In this document: piece by piece, positions 32,618 through 41,399 of the stretch
Layout of the letters: each line of letters begins with the position of its first letter
Position numbering within the stretch: position 1 is the stretch's first letter
From: Spirochaetaceae bacterium
GTDB lineage: Bacteria > Spirochaetota > Spirochaetia > SZUA-6 > Bin103
DNA: 64,000 nt
NCBI GenBank assembly: GCA_028820215.1
Contig: JAPPKD010000056.1
Span: 1 to 64,000, forward strand
Direction: 5' to 3'
Program-made: the position numbers and the translations under genes
Notes under the pieces: generated by a model
What the model was told of the DNA's origin: nothing
The model's input: only the letters and a program-made list of their open reading frames with translations
Databases searched by the model: none

Positions 32618-35394
32618 GCGCCCCCTTCTACGCGCCCGGCAGCCTGGTGAGCGCACGCGGGCGGGAGTGGGTGGTGCTCACCGGAAGCTCGGAGGAGACG
32701 TTGCAGGTCCGTCCGGTGACCGGAACGGATGAGGACCGTACGCTGATCCACCTGCCGCTGGAGGCGGAGCCGGTGCGCGAGGCGCGGTTTCCGTTGCCGA
32801 GCGCGCAGCAGCTCGGCGGGCACGACTCGGCACTGCTGCTGCGCGACGCATTGCTGCTCTCGCTACGGCGCGGCGCCGGACCGTTTCGGAGCTTCGGACA
32901 GATCTCGGTCGAGCCGCGCGCCTACCAGCTCGTGCCGCTGCTCATGGCGCTCAAGCTCGATCCGGTGCGCCTGCTGATCGCCGACGACGTCGGGGTTGGC
33001 AAGACGATCGAGGCACTGCTGATCGCCCGCGAGCTGCTCGACCGCGGCGACATCGAGCGCACCGTGGTCCTGTGCCCTCCGCACCTCGTGGAGCAGTGGG
33101 TCACCGAGCTGGAGGTTCGCTTCCACCTCCGCGCCGCGGCCGTCACGGCCCGGAGCACGCGCCGCCTGGAGCGGGGCATTCCGCCCGGCGCCAGCATCTT
33201 CTCCGAGTTCCCACACACGGTCGTCAGCCTCGACTACGTGAAGACCCGCGAGCGGCGCGACCACTTCCTGCACGCGTGTCCCGACTTCGTGATCGTCGAC
33301 GAAGCGCACACCTGCGCCGCCGCCGGCCAGCGCCGGCACCAGCGGCGCGAACTGCTGCAGGGTCTGGCCCGCAGCGAGTCGCGACACCTCGTCCTGCTCA
33401 CGGCGACGCCGCACAGCGGCGACGACGCCGCGTTCTACCGGCTTCTCGGCCTGCTGGAACCGGACTTCGAGCGCTTGGCGGACGCCACGGGTACGGCTCG
33501 CGAGCGGCTCCGCACCCGTCTGGCGCGGCACTTCGTGCAACGGCGGCGGCCCGACATCGCCGAGTGGCACGACGGCGACATCTTCCCGCGACGCGAAACG
33601 AGGGAACTCACCTACCAACTCACCGGGGCCTGGGAGGCATTCTTCGACGCCGTCCTCGACTATTGCGCCGAGGTCGTGGAGACGGGCGCCGGGAACGAAA
33701 CACGGCAGCGCCTCAACTTCTGGGGAACGTTGGCGCTGCTGCGCTGCACCGGGTCGAGCCCGGTCGCGGCCGTGCTGGCCCTGCGTACCCGCGCCGGCGA
33801 GGATCTGGGCGACGAGACCCGCGAGGATCTTCTCGACCGCATCTTCGACGGTGAGGACGACGCGCTGGTCGCGGACGACGTCGAGCCCGCGGTCGGCGGC
33901 GACAGCCCGGCGCTGGCGCGGCTGATAGCGCAGGCGGAGAGCTTGGCGGGCCAGAGCGGCGACCCGAAGCTCAGGACCGCCTCGTTGCACGTCGCGGAGC
34001 TGGTCGCCGATGGGTTCAACGTGGTGGTGTTCTGCCGCTTCATCGCGACCGCCCACTACGTGGCCCGCCACCTGCGCGAGAGCCTGAAGGGCGTTGCCGT
34101 CAGCGCCGTGACCGGCGAGATGCCGCCCGAGGATCGCGAGGCGTGCGTGGCGCTGATCGGCGCCACCGAATGCGCCCGCGTCCTGGTCACCACCGACTGC
34201 CTGTCGGAGGGGGTCAACCTGCAGGATTCCTTCGACGCCGTCGTGCACTACGACCTGTCGTGGAACCCTACGCGCCACGAGCAGCGCGAGGGCCGGGTGG
34301 ATCGCTTCGGCCAGCCGAGCAGAACGGTGCGCGCCACGCTGCTCTACGGCGACAACCCGATAGACGGCGCGGTGCTCCAGGTCATCCTGCGCAAGGCCGC
34401 CCGCATTCGGGAGGAGCTCGGCGTCCCCGTGCCGGTGCCGGACGAGGGCCACTCGCTCACCCAGGCGCTGCTCAAGGCCGTGCTCCTGCGGCGGCGCGGG
34501 CGGTCCGCCGCGGCCGAAGGGCGACAGCTCGAACTGTTCGAGAGGCAATGGGAGGACACGACGGCGAAGGCGAGGAGGAACCGGACCGTGTTCGCCCAGC
34601 GGCGCATCAGGCCTGACGAAGTGCTGCCGGAGTGGCGCAAGAGTCTGGCCGCGGTGGGCAGCCGCGACGACGTGCAACGCTTTGCCGGTCGAGCGCTCGC
34701 CCGGCTCGGCTCCGGGCTCGAACCGCAGGGCCGGGCATTCAAGGTCCCGACGGCACCGCTGCCGGCGGAGGTGCGCGAGCGTCTGGAGGCCGAGGCGATC
34801 GCGGGTACGGTGGCCGTGGACTTCGCCTATCCGTCGGCGCCGGGATGCCGTCCCGTCCAGCGCAGCCATCCGCTGGTCGCGGTGCTCGCCGAGACCCTGC
34901 TCGCGCGCACCCTCTCGGTCGACGACGGTGCCCTGCCCGAGGACCCCTCGGTGCTCGGCCGGGTCGGCTGCTGGATCTCCGCGGGAGTAAGCGCCCGCTT
35001 CACGGTCGTGCTCCTGCGGCTGCGCCACCAGCTCCTGACGCGTGCGCAGCATCGGGAGACGACGCTGATGGTAGAGGAGGCGGCCGCGCTGGCCTGGAGC
35101 GGCACCGGAGTCGCAGACCCGATCATCGAGCCCGATGCCCTGTCGCTGCTCGACGATGCCCCGGCCGGCGACCCCCCACGCCACGTGCGAGAGCGGGAGG
35201 TCGCACGTGCGCTTGCTCTTCTCCGGGAGCGCGCGCCAAGCCTGGAGGGTTTCGCGGCGGCGCGCGCCCGTGTCTTGCTCGACGACCATCTGCGGGTGCG
35301 CGAAGCCAGCCGGGCGACCGGGAGCACCTCCGTGCAGGCACTCCCGCGCCCCGACGTCATCGGCGTGTACGTGCTCCTGCCGCGGGTGGACTGA
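32614..35394 (+). CDS. SNF2/DrmD-like helicase
   Basis: The 926-residue protein starts at GTG 32614 inside the stop of the giant helicase gene (4-bp overlap). Motifs: Q-like PRAYQLVPL, I ADDVGVGKT near 123-131, II VIVDEAHTC near 227, III LLTATPHSG near 265, then after a linker the C-terminal lobe with V TTDCLSEGVNLQ near 525 and VI RHEQREGRVDRFGQ near 550. This is the SNF2/HepA-like architecture of DISARM class 1 DrmD. A C-terminal ~300-residue domain is unassigned. It probably moves along duplex DNA with the methyltransferase. Confidence 0.9.
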   Translation: MSAPFYAPGSLVSARGREWVVLTGSSEETLQVRPVTGTDEDRTLIHLPLEAEPVREARFPLPSAQQLGGHDSALLLRDALLLSLRRGAGPFRSFGQISVEPRAYQLVPLLMALKLDPVRLLIADDVGVGKTIEALLIARELLDRGDIERTVVLCPPHLVEQWVTELEVRFHLRAAAVTARSTRRLERGIPPGASIFSEFPHTVVSLDYVKTRERRDHFLHACPDFVIVDEAHTCAAAGQRRHQRRELLQGLARSESRHLVLLTATPHSGDDAAFYRLLGLLEPDFERLADATGTARERLRTRLARHFVQRRRPDIAEWHDGDIFPRRETRELTYQLTGAWEAFFDAVLDYCAEVVETGAGNETRQRLNFWGTLALLRCTGSSPVAAVLALRTRAGEDLGDETREDLLDRIFDGEDDALVADDVEPAVGGDSPALARLIAQAESLAGQSGDPKLRTASLHVAELVADGFNVVVFCRFIATAHYVARHLRESLKGVAVSAVTGEMPPEDREACVALIGATECARVLVTTDCLSEGVNLQDSFDAVVHYDLSWNPTRHEQREGRVDRFGQPSRTVRATLLYGDNPIDGAVLQVILRKAARIREELGVPVPVPDEGHSLTQALLKAVLLRRRGRSAAAEGRQLELFERQWEDTTAKARRNRTVFAQRRIRPDEVLPEWRKSLAAVGSRDDVQRFAGRALARLGSGLEPQGRAFKVPTAPLPAEVRERLEAEAIAGTVAVDFAYPSAPGCRPVQRSHPLVAVLAETLLARTLSVDDGALPEDPSVLGRVGCWISAGVSARFTVVLLRLRHQLLTRAQHRETTLMVEEAAALAWSGTGVADPIIEPDALSLLDDAPAGDPPRHVREREVARALALLRERAPSLEGFAAARARVLLDDHLRVREASRATGSTSVQALPRPDVIGVYVLLPRVD

Positions 35395-35396
35395 CC

Positions 35397-38300
35397 GTGC
35401 CCCAGTCCGAACCGGTCGGTCAGCGAGGGAAACCGGCATATCGATTCTCATCGTCGTCTTGGTCGCGGAGTGACCGTGCGGGCGGGGCTCGGCTGGCGTT
35501 CGATTCCCTGGCGATCGAGGGCGGCATCATCGGCGCCGACTGGCTCGGCAAGTTGGCTCAGCTCCGGGCCGCGGCCCAGGAGCCGGACGACTACCGCATC
35601 CCGAAGGGCCTGGAGATCCGCGACGAGATCGCGCGCGGCTGGCGCATCGCCCAGGCGTGCTTTCAGGACCTGGAAGCGGGTCGCGCCTCGGGAGGCGACG
35701 CCCGCGCGCTTGCGGAGCGCTTCCTGGAGGAACTGCTCCGCGACGCGTTCGGGTTCGCGTCCCTCATGCGCACTGCGCCGCGGACCATCGACGACCGGGT
35801 GTATCCGGTTCGCTTCTTCGCCCTCGACCGTGTTCCCGTCGTGGTGGCCCCGGCGGGAGCGGGCCTGGACGCCCCCCTGCCCGAGCTGGGAGACGACCAC
35901 CGCCGCCGGACCGCGTTCGGGCTCCTCCAGGAAGTGCTGAACGCCTCCGACGCGGCACTCTGGGGTATCGCGTCGGACGGCCTCTCGCTGCGGATCGCGC
36001 GCGACAACGCGAGTTTGACGCGGCCGGCGTGGATCGAGGCGGACCTGAACAGGATCTTCACGGAGGACCTGTATCCCGACTTCGCGGCGCTCTGGCTCCT
36101 CGCGCACGAATCGCGCTTCGGCCGCGCCGACGCACCGGCCGCGACCTGCCCGCTGGAGACATGGCGTGAGGAGGCGCGCCAGGAGGGGACGCGGGCACGC
36201 GACAAGCTCAGCGACGGCTTTCAGCAGGCGCTCGAAATGCTGGGGCAGGGGTTCCTCTCGCACACCGCGAACGCCGACCTTCGTTCCGCGCTCCACGCGG
36301 GCGAGCTGACGACCGATCGCTACTTCGGGCAACTCCTGCGGCTGGTCTATCGGCTCATCTTTCTGCTCACGGTCGAAGAACGCGACCTGCTGCACCCGAA
36401 GGACGCGTCCGCCTCCGCGCGTCGGCTCTACGCCGACGGCTACGCCCTCCGGCGCCTGCGCGATCGAGCCGTCCGCCGGAGCGCCCACGATCGGCACGGC
36501 GACCTGTGGGACGCGGTCAAGATCGTCTTCCGCGGGCTTGCCGCCGGCGAGCCGCGTCTGGGGCTGCCGGCCCTCGCCGGCCTGTTCGCACCCGAGCAGT
36601 GCCCGGAGCTGGACGCGGCGAAGATCGACAACCGCGCGTTCCTCGGCGCCCTGTTCCACTTGGCGTGGCTGCGCGAGCCTTCGGGACTGGTGCGCGTGAA
36701 CTGGCGCGACATGGGTCCGGACGAACTCGGCTACGTCTATGAGGGTCTGCTGGAGCTGGTTCCGCAGATCACGCGGGCCGGACGTTCGTTCTCCTTTGCG
36801 GGCGCCGACGAGAGCCGGGGCCACGCGCGGAAGACGACGGGTAGCTACTACACGCCGGACGAACTCGTACAGCTTCTGTTAACGAGCGCCCTCGATCCGG
36901 TGGTCAAGCGCACGATGGACGCTCATCCCGACCGTCCGGCCGACGCGCTCCTGGAGCTGGCGATCGTCGATCCGGCTTGCGGATCGGGGCACTTCCTGCT
37001 TGCGGCGGCGCGCCGGCTCGCCGATCACGTCGCGCGCATCCGAGCTGGCGCCACGCCCACGCCGATTGACTACCAGCGCGCGCTTCGCGATGTGGTCCGG
37101 CGCTGCATCTACGGCGTCGACGTAATCCCGCTGGCCGTCGAGCTGTGCAAGGTGAGTCTGTGGATGGAGTCGATCGATCCGGGCCTGCCGCTCACCTTCC
37201 TGGAGAGCCACGTCCGTTGCGGCAACTCCCTGATCGGCACGACCCGTGAACTGATGGGCGACCAAGTGCCGGACGCCGCGTGGGTGGCTCTGGAGGGAGA
37301 CGACCGGAAGGTCACCCGATCGCTCAAGCGGCGCAACCGGGAGGAGATCGCTGGTCAGCGCAGCCTGCTGTTCGAGACTCGGAACGAGACGGACACGGTG
37401 CGCGATGCGATGCGCGCCGTCGAGCAGGCCCCGGACACGGATCCTTCCGCCCTGAAGGAAAAGCAGCGGAGGTGGAAGGCGCTCCTGGCTTCGGAGGCGT
37501 ACGAGCACGAGAAGCTGGTGGCCGACGCCTGGTGCGCCGCCTTCCTTTGGCCCAAAAGCGAGCCCGGCCCGGTCGTCGAGGCCGCGCCCACGACCGCCGC
37601 GTGGCTCGCGCTCCGCGATGGGGAAACGTCGCCCTCCCCGGCGCTCGTCGAGACCACGCGGCGCATCGCCCAGGAGTACCGCCTGTTCCACTGGGAACTG
37701 GCGTTTCCGGACGTCGTGGCACGAGGCGGCTTCGATGTCGTGCTCGGAAACCCGCCGTGGGAGCGCGTCAAGCTCCAGGAGCAGGAGTTCTTCGCCAGTC
37801 GAGAACCCTCGATCGCGAACGCACGGAACGCCGCCGAGCGAAAGAAGCTCATCGCCGCGCTGCCAGCGACGAATCTCGTTCTTTGGAAGGACTGGAGCAG
37901 CGCAATGCGCGTCGCGCAAGGGCAGAGTCATTTTGTGCGGCAGTCTGGCCGCTATCCCCTTTGCGGAAAGGGCGACGTGAACACGTACGCGTTGTTCGCC
38001 GAGCACAATTGGAAAGCGCTGGCCCGTCGGGGCCGTGCGGGCTTCATCGTACCCGGCGGGATCGTCTCGGACGATACCACCAAGGAGTATTTCCAGGCTC
38101 TTGTCGATAGGAGCGGCCTTGCCAGCGTCCATCACTTCGAGAACGAAAGTCTCGTTTTCAAGGGCCTCCACCACGCGTATCGGTTCGTGCTGCTGACGAT
38201 CGGGGAGTCGCGTCAGGCCGACCTCGTCTTCTATGCGCGGCGCGCAGTCGATCTCGACGACCGTTGGCGGCACTTCGCGCTGACTCCCACCGATTTCGCG

Positions 38301-39395
38301 ACGCTCAACCCGAACACGCGGACGTGTCCCACGTTCAGGTCACGGCGCGACGCAAACATCAACTTGGCGATGTACCGCCGAGCGGGCGTGCTTTGGCGGG
38401 AGGGAGTTCCGGACGGGAATCCGTGGGGCTTGCGATTCCTCAGAATGTTCGACATGGCCAACGACTCGAGTCTGTTCCGCACGCGGGCGGAGCTGGCGGC
38501 GGCAGGGTGGAAGCTGGACGGGAACGGGTTCGAGCGGGACGGAGCGGCCATGCTGCCGCTGTATGAGGCGAAGATGGTCTACCAGTTCGATCACCGCTTC
38601 GGCACCTACGAGGGGCAAAGCGCGGCCCAGGCAAACCAGGGGAAGCTTCCAGAGCTCGACGACATCGCCCACGCCGATCCGTGGCGGGTGACGCTGCCGC
38701 GGTACTGGGTCTCCCAGGATGAAGTGGCGGCGAGGCTGGATGGCACCTGGGACAGGGGTTGGCTCCTCGGATGGCGGGATATCGCCCGCGCAAGTGACTC
38801 GCGAACGGTCATCGCGTGCATGATCCCGAGGGCTGCCGTGAGCGACAAGTTCTTGCTGATGATGCCGACTCCGCATCCACAACTCGTAGCCGGCCTCTAC
38901 GCGAACTTGCTGAGCATACCGTTCGACTATAGCGCACGACAGAAGGTCGGTGGAGTTAGCCTGAAGTACTTCACCATGCGCCAGCTTCCCGCGCTCCCTC
39001 CTGGGGCATACGCGACGCGTGCGCCCTGGGCGCCCTCGATACGAATGCGTGACTGGCTCCTCCCGCGTATCCTGGAGCTCTCCTACACCACTTGGGACTG
39101 GAAAGCGTTCGCCGAGGATTGCGGTGACGACGGCCCTCCATTCATATGGGATTCCAAACGCCGTTTTCTACTTCGATGCGAAATCGACGGGGCATTTTTC
39201 CATCTGTACGGCATGTCGCGCGATGACACGGCCTACGTCCTCGACACGTTCCCGGTCCTGGAGCGGTCGGAGACCCGCGAGCACGGTGAATACTGGACGA
39301 AGCGTGCGGTGTTGGAGACGTATGATGCGCTGGCGGCGGCCGGGGAGGGTACGCCGTACGAGTCGCCGCTCGGACCGCCGAGGAGGGCAATTTGA
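35397..39395 (+). CDS. Eco57I-type N6-adenine DNA methyltransferase, large (DrmMI/PglX-like)
   Basis: GTG 35397, 2 bp after the SNF2 stop, gives 1332 residues. The ~480-residue N-terminal part is helical without a clear nuclease motif. Methyltransferase motifs: X TGSYYTPDELV near 481, I VDPACGSGHFL near 523, IV VVLGNPPWERV near 783. The C-terminal third (LRFLRMFDMANDSSLF; QKVGGVSLKYFTMRQLPALPP) is target-recognition-like as in Eco57I/PglX proteins. The cut motif of type IIG enzymes (PD-ExK) is not seen, so it likely only methylates host DNA to mark self. It ends overlapping the PtuA-like gene by 4 bp. Confidence 0.9.
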   Translation: MPQSEPVGQRGKPAYRFSSSSWSRSDRAGGARLAFDSLAIEGGIIGADWLGKLAQLRAAAQEPDDYRIPKGLEIRDEIARGWRIAQACFQDLEAGRASGGDARALAERFLEELLRDAFGFASLMRTAPRTIDDRVYPVRFFALDRVPVVVAPAGAGLDAPLPELGDDHRRRTAFGLLQEVLNASDAALWGIASDGLSLRIARDNASLTRPAWIEADLNRIFTEDLYPDFAALWLLAHESRFGRADAPAATCPLETWREEARQEGTRARDKLSDGFQQALEMLGQGFLSHTANADLRSALHAGELTTDRYFGQLLRLVYRLIFLLTVEERDLLHPKDASASARRLYADGYALRRLRDRAVRRSAHDRHGDLWDAVKIVFRGLAAGEPRLGLPALAGLFAPEQCPELDAAKIDNRAFLGALFHLAWLREPSGLVRVNWRDMGPDELGYVYEGLLELVPQITRAGRSFSFAGADESRGHARKTTGSYYTPDELVQLLLTSALDPVVKRTMDAHPDRPADALLELAIVDPACGSGHFLLAAARRLADHVARIRAGATPTPIDYQRALRDVVRRCIYGVDVIPLAVELCKVSLWMESIDPGLPLTFLESHVRCGNSLIGTTRELMGDQVPDAAWVALEGDDRKVTRSLKRRNREEIAGQRSLLFETRNETDTVRDAMRAVEQAPDTDPSALKEKQRRWKALLASEAYEHEKLVADAWCAAFLWPKSEPGPVVEAAPTTAAWLALRDGETSPSPALVETTRRIAQEYRLFHWELAFPDVVARGGFDVVLGNPPWERVKLQEQEFFASREPSIANARNAAERKKLIAALPATNLVLWKDWSSAMRVAQGQSHFVRQSGRYPLCGKGDVNTYALFAEHNWKALARRGRAGFIVPGGIVSDDTTKEYFQALVDRSGLASVHHFENESLVFKGLHHAYRFVLLTIGESRQADLVFYARRAVDLDDRWRHFALTPTDFATLNPNTRTCPTFRSRRDANINLAMYRRAGVLWREGVPDGNPWGLRFLRMFDMANDSSLFRTRAELAAAGWKLDGNGFERDGAAMLPLYEAKMVYQFDHRFGTYEGQSAAQANQGKLPELDDIAHADPWRVTLPRYWVSQDEVAARLDGTWDRGWLLGWRDIARASDSRTVIACMIPRAAVSDKFLLMMPTPHPQLVAGLYANLLSIPFDYSARQKVGGVSLKYFTMRQLPALPPGAYATRAPWAPSIRMRDWLLPRILELSYTTWDWKAFAEDCGDDGPPFIWDSKRRFLLRCEIDGAFFHLYGMSRDDTAYVLDTFPVLERSETREHGEYWTKRAVLETYDALAAAGEGTPYESPLGPPRRAI

Positions 39396-40636
39396 GCCGA
39401 TTCCGATTTCGTAAGATCCACCTCCACAACTACCGCTGTTTCGAGGACCTGAAGCTCTCACTCGCAGAAGACACCACTGTTCTGTTTGCCGAGAACGGCG
39501 GCGGAAAGACCGCGTTGCTCACAGCCCTCGCGCTGGGCATCGCCGTTTTTCAGAGTGGTGCACCGAGAGACCTCAAGATAGACCCTAGACGCGATCCCAC
39601 GATGCGCACGCTCGACGAGAAGGGGCGCCGCGAGCCGGTCGGCCCGTGCGAGCTCGCGTGGACTGCCGCCGCGGACGAATCGGAAACCGTCACGTGGTCA
39701 ACGGCGGTTCGTGCCGCTTCCAGACGCGCCACCAACAAGCACCAGGCGATCTTCGAGGTCATGGAGCGAGTTCGCGTACCCGGAGATCGGTGGCCGTTGT
39801 TCGCGTGGTACGGGGTCGATCGCTTGCGGCGCAACGGCGGCCGGCGTCGCAAGGTCGAGCGCACGGGGGACCGGTGGGAAGCGTACGACTCCTCGCTGGA
39901 CCCGAATCTCGACGAGGCGCCGCTGCTTCAGTGGCTCCAGGACGAGATGCTCGGGGACGTCGTCCGGAGGCAGCACGACGAGTCGGAGCGGTTCTTCGAC
40001 AAGGCCGTGATGGATGCAACGGTCCACGCGACCCCTGGAGTCACGAACGCCTGGTACGATCCGGTGGAGCAAGGTCCGAAGGTGCGGTTTGAGAACGGAC
40101 ACGTCGCTCCGTGGTCCGAGCTGTCCGACGGCTATCACGTGTTCATCGCGCTGGTCGCCGACATCGCCCGCCGAGCCGTCATGCTCAACCAGTTCGACGG
40201 CGCCGACGCGCCCGCGCGAGTGGAGGGGGTAGTGCTCGTCGACGAGATCGACCTGCATCTCCATCCACGATGGCAGCGAGTTGCGCTTCCGCGCCTTCGC
40301 AACGCATTTCCAAGGCTGCAACTCGTCGTCACCACCCACTCACCGCAGGTGCTGAGCAGCGTCGAGAACCGCCAAGTGCGCCGACTCGTGGACGGGGCGC
40401 TTCAGGAATACCCCGTGTTGGTCGAGGGCCGAGACAGCAACGCGATCCTCCGCGAATACATGCGCACCGAGGACCGCAGCGCGGAGGGTACCGAAGCGTT
40501 GCGGACGCTCCATGACTACATCGACCGGGGTCGCCGCGAGGAAGCCGAAGCGCTGTACCGAAAGCTGCTTGCTCGTTGGGGAGACCTCGACCCCGATCTG
40601 ATCGAAGCCAAGGTGCTCCTGGACCTGGAAGAGTAG
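39392..40636 (+). CDS. ptuA: Septu PtuA-like AAA/ABC-type ATPase
   Basis: TTG 39392 overlaps the methyltransferase stop (TTGA), giving 414 residues. Seen: RKIHLHNYRCFEDLKLSL (start of RecF/OLD-type ATPases), Walker A AENGGGKT at 33-40, signature-like SELSDGYH near 245, Walker B GVVLVDEIDLHLHP near 278, the D-loop THSPQVLSSVE and a short C-terminal helical tail. No TOPRIM domain follows, so it is not OLD; the immediate HNH partner identifies the PtuA type of Septu and retron-Ec78 modules. It should oligomerise and hold PtuB inactive until triggered. The non-AUG start may keep its dose low. Confidence 0.8.
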   Translation: MSRFRFRKIHLHNYRCFEDLKLSLAEDTTVLFAENGGGKTALLTALALGIAVFQSGAPRDLKIDPRRDPTMRTLDEKGRREPVGPCELAWTAAADESETVTWSTAVRAASRRATNKHQAIFEVMERVRVPGDRWPLFAWYGVDRLRRNGGRRRKVERTGDRWEAYDSSLDPNLDEAPLLQWLQDEMLGDVVRRQHDESERFFDKAVMDATVHATPGVTNAWYDPVEQGPKVRFENGHVAPWSELSDGYHVFIALVADIARRAVMLNQFDGADAPARVEGVVLVDEIDLHLHPRWQRVALPRLRNAFPRLQLVVTTHSPQVLSSVENRQVRRLVDGALQEYPVLVEGRDSNAILREYMRTEDRSAEGTEALRTLHDYIDRGRREEAEALYRKLLARWGDLDPDLIEAKVLLDLEE

Positions 40637-40637
40637 G

Positions 40638-41399
40638 GTGCGGAGCGTCTCGAAGCCCTGGCCTCCCGGAGATGTCTATCCGGACGGCCACGAGCCGGCG
40701 AGCCAACACGAGGCCGAAGCCTCATACCTTGCGGCGCTGCCGAAGGCACATGACCAAGTGTCCTTTGCGCGCTCGGAATTCGATGGGCTCGACAAGCACA
40801 AGCTCCGAACGGTGATGTCCCGCGAACAGCGCTCTCTGTGCGTCTACTGCGAACGACAGATTACCGAGAGCCACGAGACGCCTCGGATTGACCACTGGTA
40901 CCCGCTCAGCCGCGATCCCGGTCTCGCCCTCCACTGGAGGAATCTCTATCTGTCGTGCCCCAGGCCCGAGACCTGCGACTCGGCCAAGGGCGACCACCCC
41001 TTTCGGTGGGACGATCCTGACTCCCACGTGCCCTGGCCCGTCGACCTTCAGTACGAGGACGTTGTTGGCTTCACCAGCCGTGGCGAGATCTACGTCCGCT
41101 TGGATGTGGCGTTGCCGGCTGCCACTCGCCGGGCGATCGAGCTTGCGATTGCGGACCGCACCGATGGCGCCCGAGTGCAGCGCAGCATCGTCAACCTGAA
41201 CGATCCGGCGCTCGTCACGGCGCGACTGGCCGCGGTCCGCGGTGAGCGCAAACGCTTGGAGAGGGACTTCAAGAACAGTACCGCGACCAGGGACGACCGC
41301 GAGGAGCGGGCCTCGGAACTCCTCGGCAGGCGTCAGCTTCCCGAGTTCGTGAGTATCCGCGTCGCATGGCTTCGGAAGAGGCTCGGTCGAGGCCGGTGA
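40638..41399 (+). CDS. ptuB: Septu PtuB-like HNH endonuclease (TIGR02646-type)
   Basis: The 253-residue protein is read from GTG 40638, 1 bp after the ATPase stop. HNH core: SLCVYCERQI (Cys68, Cys71), RIDHWYPLSRDP (His86 in the I-E-H position, here I-D-H), LHWRNLYLSC (Asn102, Cys107) and ETCDSAKGDH. This is the pattern of the retron/Septu HNH effectors. It is about the family length with a helical C-terminus. It would cut DNA or tRNA on release from PtuA. The catalytic Glu-to-Asp change before His is conservative. Confidence 0.8.
   Translation: MRSVSKPWPPGDVYPDGHEPASQHEAEASYLAALPKAHDQVSFARSEFDGLDKHKLRTVMSREQRSLCVYCERQITESHETPRIDHWYPLSRDPGLALHWRNLYLSCPRPETCDSAKGDHPFRWDDPDSHVPWPVDLQYEDVVGFTSRGEIYVRLDVALPAATRRAIELAIADRTDGARVQRSIVNLNDPALVTARLAAVRGERKRLERDFKNSTATRDDREERASELLGRRQLPEFVSIRVAWLRKRLGRGR

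Noticed and set aside
27302..32656. 1784-residue open frame on the minus strand opposite the giant helicase gene
   Set aside because: It is an antisense shadow of a GC-rich gene: no family, Arg/Ala/Gly-rich, while the plus strand has complete helicase motifs.
32863..35451. 862-residue minus-strand frame opposite the SNF2 gene
   Set aside because: Shadow in high-GC DNA; the plus strand encodes all SNF2 motifs.
39392..40636. OLD-family nuclease
   Set aside because: The ATPase part fits but there is no TOPRIM domain; the HNH partner indicates PtuA.
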